5,315 nt of DNA from an uncultured bacterium (lineage in GTDB: Bacteria > Verrucomicrobiota > Kiritimatiellia > CAIKKV01). This document shows positions 1 to 5,315 of the stretch, one piece after another. The translations under genes were made by a program, and so were the position numbers. Below the pieces are notes generated by a model. That model saw only the letters and a program-made list of their open reading frames with translations, searched no databases and was not told the DNA's origin. The stretch covers positions 1-5,315 of the forward strand of contig CAIKKV010000459.1 of the NCBI GenBank assembly GCA_903828035.1. The letters are read 5' to 3'. Positions within the stretch are counted from its first letter, which is position 1, and every line of letters starts with the position of its first letter.

Positions 1-1
1 C

Positions 2-2143
2 CTGTGCGCCGACGAATCGCTGCTGACCGGCGAATCCGTGCCGGTGCGGAAGCGGGCCGCCGCGGGCGCGCCGCCGCCCGACAAGCCCGGCGGCGACGAT
101 CTCCCCCTGGTGTTTTCCGGCTCTCTCATCACGGCCGGCCAAGGGGTGGCCGAGGTGCTGCGCGTGGGCTTCGCCACGGAGCTGGGCCGGATCGGCAAGG
201 CGTTGCAGGGGGTTGAGCAGGAAGAGACGCTCCTGCAGAAGGAAACCGGGCGGCTGGTGCGGAACCTGGCGATCGCGGGCCTTTCGCTCTGCGCCGTGGT
301 GGTGCTGGTCTACGGCTTGAGCCGCGGGGGAACCCTGAAGGTGTGGCAGGACGGCTTCCTGGCCGGGATCACGATGGCCATGGCGATTTTGCCGGAGGAG
401 TTTCCCGTGGTGCTGACGATCTTCCTGGCGCTGGGCGCCTGGCGGATCTCGCGGTTCCGGGTTCTCACGCGCCGGATGCCGGCGGTGGAAACCCTCGGCG
501 CCGCCACGGTTCTCTGCACGGACAAGACGGGGACGCTCACGCTCAACCAGATGTCGGTCAGGAAGCTGGACGCCGGGGGCGGCGTGTTCGATACGCAGGC
601 CTCGGCCGACGCCGCGCTGCCCGAGGAGTACCACCGCTTGCTGGAATATGCCGTCCTGGCCAGCAAGCGGGATCCGTTTGATCCCATGGAGAAGGCGCTG
701 ACCCGGCTCGGGGACGGCTATCTCGCCTCGAGCGAGCATTTGCATCAGCACTGGGACCTTGTGCAGGAGTATCCCTTGTCGCCCGAGCTCCTGGCGCTTT
801 CCCATGTGTGGCAGTCGTCCGACGGGGACGATTTCCGGGTGGCGGCCAAGGGCGCGCCCGAGGCGATTGCGGACCTGTGCCACCTCGACCCGGCCGCGAA
901 GGCCGCCCTGCTCGCCCGGGTGGCGGCGCTGGCCGACACGGGGCTCCGCGTGCTGGCCGTGGCCAAGGCCCGGTTCAGCCGCCGCGATCTGCCGGAAGCG
1001 CAGCATGCCTTCGAGTTCCGCTATCTGGGCCTGGTGGGGCTGGAAGACCCGGTGCGCCCCGCCGTGCCGGCCGCCCTATCCGAGTGTTACACCGCCGGCA
1101 TCCGGGTCATCATGATCACGGGCGACTACCCGGGGACCGCGCGGAGCATTGCGCGGCAGATCGGACTGGCTGAACCGGAATCGATCATCACGGGGCCGGA
1201 GCTGGATGCAATGAGCGACGAGGAGCTGGCCCGCCGCATCCGGGCCGTGAACATTTTCGCCCGGGTGGTGCCGGAGCAGAAGCTCCGGCTTGTGAAGGCG
1301 CTTAAGGCCAATGGGGAGATCGTGGCCATGACGGGGGACGGCGTGAACGACGCCCCCGCGCTGAAGGCGGCGCACATCGGCGTGGCCATGGGCGGGCGGG
1401 GCACGGATGTGGCTCGGGAAGCCTCCGCCCTCGTGCTGCTCGACGACGATTTTTCATCCATCGTGCAGGCGGTCAAGATGGGCCGCCGGATCTTCGACAA
1501 CATCAAGAACGCCATCGCCTACATTCTGGCCGTCCACATCCCGATCGCCGGGCTGTCCATGATCCCCGTGTTCATTCCGGGGTGGCCGCTGCTCCTGCTT
1601 CCGGTTCACGTGCTGTTCCTGGAGTTGATCATCGACCCTTCGTGCTCCGTCATCTTCGAGGCGGAGAACGCCGAGCCGAATGTGATGAAGCGGCCGCCGC
1701 GCAATCCGCGGGAGCGCCTTTTCAACGGGAGAACCGTGGTCTTCAGCCTGTTGCAGGGGGCGGGCGTGCTGGGCGTGATTCTCGGGGTCCTCGCGGTTTC
1801 CCGGATGCTGGGTCACGAGGAGGAAGGGTATCGGCGCGCCATGGCGTTCACCACGCTGGTGATCGCCAACCTGTGCCTGATCCTGTCCAACCGCTCCTGG
1901 ACCCGGACCGTCTTTTCCATGCTCCGTGAGCCGAACCGCGCGGTTTGGTGGGTCGTGGGCGGGGCGCTGGCCGGCATGAGCGCCATCCTGAATGTTCCGG
2001 GTTTGCGCAATTTGTTCCACTTCAGCCCGATTGATTCGCACGATTTGCTCCTGTGCATCGGCGCGGGCGCGGTCAGCATCCTGTGGTTTGAGCTGTTCAA
2101 AGTGGTGCACTCCAGCGGATGGAGAAAAAGGGCGGCCTCCTAG
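2..2143 (+). CDS. Cation-translocating P-type ATPase, P2-like (5' end outside window)
   Basis: ATP-driven cation pump of the inner membrane, lacking its N-terminus (M1, M2 and most of the actuator domain). Counting from the first whole codon (713 residues present), TGES of the actuator domain is at 9-12. M3 is near 88-108 and M4 near 117-143 with PEEFP (131-135). The phosphorylation motif DKTGTLT starts at D174, the nucleotide-binding KGAPE at 283, TGDYP at 373 and the hinge TGDGVND at 444. M5-M6 lie near 503-546 and four further hydrophobic segments (M7-M10) reach residue 702. All catalytic motifs are intact, so the pump looks functional. The GTG at 38 is the codon right after TGES and is not the start. 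The ion is uncertain: residues aligning with the SERCA calcium ligands in M5 and M6 are mostly changed (His512, Glu541; Asp545 kept). Calcium, proton or another cation are all possible. It ends with TAG, followed in frame by TGA at 2156. Confidence 0.95.
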   Translation: MCADESLLTGESVPVRKRAAAGAPPPDKPGGDDLPLVFSGSLITAGQGVAEVLRVGFATELGRIGKALQGVEQEETLLQKETGRLVRNLAIAGLSLCAVVVLVYGLSRGGTLKVWQDGFLAGITMAMAILPEEFPVVLTIFLALGAWRISRFRVLTRRMPAVETLGAATVLCTDKTGTLTLNQMSVRKLDAGGGVFDTQASADAALPEEYHRLLEYAVLASKRDPFDPMEKALTRLGDGYLASSEHLHQHWDLVQEYPLSPELLALSHVWQSSDGDDFRVAAKGAPEAIADLCHLDPAAKAALLARVAALADTGLRVLAVAKARFSRRDLPEAQHAFEFRYLGLVGLEDPVRPAVPAALSECYTAGIRVIMITGDYPGTARSIARQIGLAEPESIITGPELDAMSDEELARRIRAVNIFARVVPEQKLRLVKALKANGEIVAMTGDGVNDAPALKAAHIGVAMGGRGTDVAREASALVLLDDDFSSIVQAVKMGRRIFDNIKNAIAYILAVHIPIAGLSMIPVFIPGWPLLLLPVHVLFLELIIDPSCSVIFEAENAEPNVMKRPPRNPRERLFNGRTVVFSLLQGAGVLGVILGVLAVSRMLGHEEEGYRRAMAFTTLVIANLCLILSNRSWTRTVFSMLREPNRAVWWVVGGALAGMSAILNVPGLRNLFHFSPIDSHDLLLCIGAGAVSILWFELFKVVHSSGWRKRAAS

Positions 2144-2183
2144 CCCGGAACGCCCTGATGTGACTTTGCCTTGCCTGCTGACA

Positions 2184-2212
2184 TTGACAAATATTATTGT
2201 TATTGCGATATT
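2184..2212 (+). promoter_or_regulatory. Probable sigma70-type promoter for the beta-helix gene
   Basis: A perfect -35 hexamer TTGACA (2184-2189), a 17-bp spacer and a -10 GATATT (2207-2212, 4 of 6 consensus bases) sit in a strikingly AT-rich island between two GC-rich genes. Transcription would start near 2219, leaving a 5' leader of about 34 nt. An overlapping alternative is TTGCCT (2171-2176) with TATTAT (2192-2197), but its 15-bp spacer is short. The promoter implies that the downstream gene is transcribed separately from the ATPase gene. Confidence 0.6.
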
Positions 2213-2216
2213 ATTG
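2191..2216 (+). repeat. Direct repeat ATATTATTG x2 overlapping the promoter
   Basis: ATATTATTG occurs at 2191-2199 and again at 2208-2216, a 17-bp offset, with a shorter TTATTG between them (2200-2205). The second copy covers most of the -10 hexamer and the first lies in the spacer. It could be an operator or just low-complexity AT sequence; nothing else in the window decides between these. Confidence 0.3.
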
Positions 2217-2236
2217 CCGCGCGGGGGATAACCATC

Positions 2237-2242
2237 AGGAGG
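2237..2242 (+). promoter_or_regulatory. Ribosome binding site AGGAGG
   Basis: A full Shine-Dalgarno AGGAGG lies 10 nt before the GTG at 2253. This decides the start: the codons that follow encode a convincing signal peptide, whereas the in-frame ATG at 2301 would remove its positively charged part and has no comparable site. Confidence 0.75.
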
Positions 2243-2252
2243 CGGCGAGAGG

Positions 2253-3149
2253 GTGATCCGGTTGTGTACAAGATTGCGGCAGTTGCCGGTCGTGGCGGGC
2301 ATGCTGCTGGGGCTCTCGGCGGCGGGGGGCACGATCCCCTCCGGGCAGACCTTTATTCCGGCCTGGCACTCCGCCGGGCTGACGCTGGAGTCGATTCCCA
2401 ATCCGCGGACGATCGTGGATGTGCGCGATTTCGGGGCCGTGGGCGACGGCGTGGCGAACGATTACGCGGCCTTCACCAACGCCATCGCCTCCCTGGGCAA
2501 CAAGCCGGGCGTGGTGTTCGTTCCGGCGGGCAGCTACTATATCCGCTCCCCGCTGAACCTGCGGAGCGGGGTGATCCTGCGCGGGCAGAGCGCCACGAAT
2601 ACCATGTTGACCTTCAGCACCAATTTCTACTCGCAGTGCATCAATATCAGCGGCTCCGGGTTCGGCGCGTTTCAAAATATCCAGTCCGGCGCCACCCTGT
2701 TCTCCTCGCAGGTCACGGTCACCAATGCCGGCGTGTTCACCATTGGCAAGTATTCGTCGATCCGCATGTGCAAGCCGGGTGATTGGGGATTGTCGGACTG
2801 GGGAACCAACAGCATTGCCCAGATCCAGAAGGTCACGGCGATGACCGGCAATGTGCTGACGCTGGACCAGCCTCTTCGTTTGGATTACTCCCTGTACGTG
2901 CCCCAGGTTGCCCCCTTCAACACCCCTATGACCAATGCGGGGATTGAAAACCTTAAAATCACGCGGGATTTTTCCGCTGCGACTTCGACGGAGGCCAATC
3001 GGAACAACATGTTCACCATTCGCATCGCCTACGCGGCGGACTGCTGGGTGCGCGGGTGCGACCTGTACAAGTGCTTCGGCGCGCACGTGGGAATGGAGTA
3101 TGCCACGCACAATGAAGTCAGGGGGAACTATTTCGAAGAGGCGCACTAA
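2253..3149 (+). CDS. Secreted pectate-lyase-superfamily beta-helix protein, N-terminal part ending at an in-frame TAA
   Basis: Starts at GTG behind a strong ribosome binding site. Residues 1-24 form a Sec-type signal peptide: Arg at 3, 7 and 9, a hydrophobic core from Leu11 to Leu21, and likely cleavage after SAA (22-24). The mature part opens with DFGAVGDG (59-66), the hallmark of the N-terminal segment of the pectate lyase superfamily (Pfam PF12708 type) of right-handed parallel beta-helices, followed by a VFVPAGSYYI strand and a VILRGQ turn. Later coils are rich in short beta strands with Asn and Gly turns. As read, the protein has 298 residues and stops inside the helix, before the EEAH..GGG.GYGV block is complete. 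The frame continues unbroken past the TAA, so this is probably the first part of one much larger gene. Members of this fold act on or bind polysaccharides; substrate and catalytic residues cannot be named from sequence alone. Confidence 0.85.
   Translation: MIRLCTRLRQLPVVAGMLLGLSAAGGTIPSGQTFIPAWHSAGLTLESIPNPRTIVDVRDFGAVGDGVANDYAAFTNAIASLGNKPGVVFVPAGSYYIRSPLNLRSGVILRGQSATNTMLTFSTNFYSQCINISGSGFGAFQNIQSGATLFSSQVTVTNAGVFTIGKYSSIRMCKPGDWGLSDWGTNSIAQIQKVTAMTGNVLTLDQPLRLDYSLYVPQVAPFNTPMTNAGIENLKITRDFSAATSTEANRNNMFTIRIAYAADCWVRGCDLYKCFGAHVGMEYATHNEVRGNYFEEAH
3147..3149 (+). other. In-frame TAA interrupting the beta-helix gene (codon 299)
   Basis: The TAA follows Glu-Glu-Ala-His and precedes Asn-Asp-Gly-Gly-Gly-Ser-Gly-Tyr-Gly-Val in the same frame. 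It is the only stop in frame from 2253 to the right edge (1021 codons). No base has to be added or removed to rejoin the two parts, so a single substitution explains it; TAC or TAT (Tyr), CAA, GAA, AAA, TCA or TTA are one change away. No good restart lies just downstream: GTG 3177 has a G-rich stretch too far upstream, and ATG 3234 has AGGAAG directly against it. Confidence 0.9.
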
Positions 3150-5315
3150 AACGACGGCGGGGGCTCTGGCTACGGCGTGCGGTTCGAGTACTACAGCTGC
3201 CAGAACCTCGCGGAGAACAACATCTTTAGGAAGATGCGCCACTCCATGCTGTACCAGATCGGCGCCAACGCGAATGTGCTGGGCTACAATTATTCGCGCG
3301 ACTGCCGGGACGAGTGGGGATTCCAGACATCCGATGTCACCACGCACGGCAACTATCCCTTCGCCAACCTGGCGGAGGGCAACATCTGCTCGTTCATTTC
3401 TCTGGACGCCAGCCACGGCTACAACGGGCCCTACAACACCTATTATCGGAACGCGGCCACGCATAGCTACGGAATCTCGGATGAAACGACCTGCAGCAGC
3501 GAGGCTTTCGTGGGCAACGAGACGGCCGGGGCGTTCGATCCCGTCACCGCGCGCGCTTTCTGTTACGGGAACACCAAGTCATCGGGCTTTGTCGGCACAA
3601 CCAGCCAGGCCTATTCGAATCTGCTGGATTATTCCTACTACCTCTCCGCGAATCCCATGGCGGCGCCGCCGAAGCCGGACTGGTGGAACATTGCGCAAAG
3701 CCACCTCTGGCCGATCGGCCCCACGAACAGCGCCAACAATTACGCCACGACTAAATACATTCCCGCGAAATCCCGGTATGACGCCGGCGGGCTGAAGACG
3801 GTTGCCCCGCCCAGCGTGGAACGGATGCCGCCGGAATCCGTGCTGGCCCGGGCGGGGGAGACCATCGTTCTTTCGGCCAAGGCCCATGGCTCGCCGGCCG
3901 TGAGCTACGCCTGGTTCAAAAATGGCGAGGCCATTCCGGGGGCCGCGGGAACCAATCTCACGATCACGGGCGTCTCCGCCGCCGACGAGGCCCCGTACAC
4001 GGTGAGCTTCACAGACGCCGGCGGGTCGATCACCAGCCCGCCATCAACGCTGTATCTGTTTGCCAACACGTTTTCCTGGACGAACGACCACGGCTTCCTG
4101 GATGCGCCCGACGGCTGGGATCCCCCGGCCGGACCGCCCGAAAGCGGGGAAACGGGCCTCATCGCCTCGGCCGGAGCGCCGATCGAGGCGGTGTTCCGGT
4201 CCGCCCTGACTCCGGCGCCGGCGGAGCTGATCCTGGGCGCCGGCGGCGTGCTGGCCCTGGCGGCGTCGATGACGACCAACCAGGGGCTGACGCTGGATGG
4301 CGGCGTCCTGCGTCCGCAGTCCGCGAGCGTGACGGTTTCGGGCGCCGTGGCGCTGAAGTCGGATTCAACGGCGGGATCCGCAGGCTCGACCCTTTCGGTG
4401 AAATGGAACTTGTCCGATCACGCGGCGGGCGCGGGCCGGCTGATCGTTTCCAGCGCGAACGGCGGCGTGGTGGCCGTCTACAGCAGCGGCAGCGCCTACA
4501 GCGGCGGCACGGAGCTGATCGCGGGCGACATGCAGGTTTGGTCCAACAACGCGACCGGCACCGGGCCGGTGAACGTGTGGCCGGGCGGGATCTTCAAGCC
4601 GGCGCTCACCCCCTTGATTCAGGCGAATCCCGTAGTGCTGCGGGGCGGGCGGATCACGCCGGCCGTTTCATCTCTTTTCAAGGTCCCGGTTCAAGTGCGG
4701 AATGAATCCGTGATCGGGTCGACCAACTCCTATTACGTGTCGATCTACGGGCCCATCACCGATCATGCGGACGGGACTGGCAAGCTGATCGTCTCCAACA
4801 CGAGTTCGGGGGATGTGCGGTTTTATTGTTCGGGCAGCACGTACAGCGGGGGCACGGAGGTGCGGCGGGGCAACCTGCTAATCTATTCCAACGCCGCGTT
4901 CGGAAGCGGGCGGGTGGAGGTGATGCCCGAGGGCACGCTCCAGTCCGGGGCGACCACCGTCCAGACCGCGCCGATTGTCCTGAAGGGCGGGCGGTATTAT
5001 ACGGCGGGCAATTACAGCCTGACCGGCCCGATTGAAATCTGGAGCGAGTCCTTCCTCGATTCGACCGGGACCACCTCGGGGGTTCTGGCAGGGCCGATCC
5101 GGGACTTCGACGCCTCCCACACGGGACGTCTTGTTAAAAAAGGGACGGGATTCCTGGGCATGAGCGGGGGCACGAACCTGTTTTCGGGCGGCCTGGAGGT
5201 GCGGGAGGGGACGCTATCCTGCACGCTGAACGGCAGCCTCGGCTCGGGGAGCGTGAATGTGCTTGGCGGCGCGATTCTCCATTTGAACGCCTGTTCGAAC
5301 GCCACCCATGGCGCG
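3150..5315 (+). CDS. In-frame continuation of the beta-helix protein: helix C-terminal part, Ig-like domain and PATR-type repeats (3' end outside window)
   Basis: 722 open codons in the same frame as the gene at 2253, after its TAA. Codon numbers are counted from GTG 2253. Codons 300 to about 518 complete the beta-helix, with well-formed motifs HSMLYQIGANANVLGYNYSR (from 330), GFQTSD (356), HGNYPFANL (365) and DASHGYNGPYNTYYRN (385). Codons 519-602 are an Ig-like domain, 603-682 a linker with W-rich and Pro-rich parts, and 683-1021 tandem autotransporter-type repeats. The C-terminus, where a sorting signal or membrane anchor would be expected, is not in the window. The quality of the sequence past the stop (no frameshift, no further stop, domains intact) argues that it was under selection as part of one protein of more than 1000 residues until very recently, or still is. 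If translated alone, a start at GTG 3177 or ATG 3234 would be needed and the product would lack a signal peptide. Confidence 0.8.
3807..4058 (+). other. Ig-like domain (cysteine-free bacterial type)
   Basis: About 84 residues with the classical Ig pattern: an LSAKAHGSPAVSYAWFKNG core with the invariant Trp at codon 554, then LTITGVSAADEAPYTVSF and a final strand ending in STLYL. Neither canonical disulfide cysteine is present: Ala replaces the first, and Val the one in the usual Tyr-x-Cys. This is normal for Ig modules in exported proteins of PVC bacteria. It probably spaces the beta-helix from the repeats or binds a carbohydrate or protein. Confidence 0.75.
4299..5315 (+). repeat. Tandem 115-codon repeats, autotransporter-associated beta-strand (PATR) type
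   Basis: Three units, the last cut by the window edge, start at Gly-Gly codons at 4299, 4644 and 4986. Each has a GG(V/R) strand, a variable middle, then a G-(R/K)-L-(I/V) strand at 4434, 4779 and 5124 (exactly 345 nt apart), and a (Y/F)SGG(T/L)E motif at 4497, 4842 and 5181, followed by a G.GxVxV strand. Unit three is two codons shorter between the last two motifs. The (Y/F)SGGTE...G.L pattern is that of Pfam PF12951 repeats, found in autotransporter passengers and in many secreted PVC proteins, where they build a beta-helical stalk. Units one and two are also close at DNA level around TACAGCGG.GGCACGGAG. Confidence 0.8.

Noticed and set aside
38..40. GTG as a possible start codon of the ATPase
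   Set aside because: The preceding codons encode the TGES motif in the same frame, so the gene begins upstream of the window.
2129..2156. Inverted repeat AGGGCG / CGCCCT across the ATPase stop as a terminator
   Set aside because: Only 6 bp of stem with a 16-nt loop and no run of T after it; too weak to call.
1454..2401. Antisense open frame (315 codons) spanning the intergenic gap
   Set aside because: It overlaps the ATPase C-terminus, the promoter and the signal peptide; the product is low-complexity, rich in Arg, His, Gln and Pro, and looks non-coding.
2171..2782. Forward open frame from TTG 2171 overlapping the start of the beta-helix gene
   Set aside because: It begins before the likely transcription start, has no ribosome binding site, and its Arg/Gly-rich product shows no domain.
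3159..3163. Run of five G near the stop as a site of slippage or indel error
   Set aside because: The frame is the same before and after it, so no net indel exists here.
2235..3464. Long antisense open frame (409 codons) opposite the beta-helix gene
   Set aside because: Its translation has no recognisable domain and it lies opposite a strand with clear signal peptide and fold motifs; long antisense frames are expected at this GC content.
2935..3795. Forward frame +1 open across the TAA, considered as evidence for a frameshift
   Set aside because: Its product is Arg/Thr/Ser-rich with no fold pattern, while frame 3 carries family motifs on both sides of the TAA; no frameshift is needed.

Overview
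The window looks like a piece of a high-GC (roughly two-thirds G+C by eye) Gram-negative genome. The second gene combines a pectate-lyase-type beta-helix, a cysteine-free Ig-like module and autotransporter-type beta-strand repeats behind one signal peptide. That mixture is common in the Verrucomicrobiota / Kiritimatiellota / Lentisphaerota (PVC) group, so I infer such an organism. The assignment rests on domain style, not on a search.

Layout. Positions 2-2143 (+) hold the 3' part of a cation-translocating P-type ATPase; the actuator-domain TGES motif lies at the very left edge and the N-terminus is missing. A 109-bp gap (2144-2252) follows, with an AT-rich island carrying a good sigma70-like promoter (TTGACA, 17-bp spacer, GATATT) and an AGGAGG ribosome binding site. 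From GTG 2253 a secreted multidomain protein runs to the right edge and beyond. Its reading frame is interrupted once, by TAA at 3147-3149. After this stop the same frame stays open for 722 codons to the end of the window, and the protein encoded there plainly continues the beta-helix, then an Ig-like domain (3807-4058), then tandem repeats with a period of 115 codons (4299 to the edge). No RNA genes, mobile elements or CRISPR arrays were seen.

How the genes relate. The ATPase acts in the inner membrane and the second protein is exported. They share a strand, but the second gene has its own promoter, so I see no reason to think they work together. The main point of interest is the lone in-frame stop in a large, otherwise intact surface or secreted protein gene: a recent nonsense mutation, a sequence error, or (less likely) readthrough.
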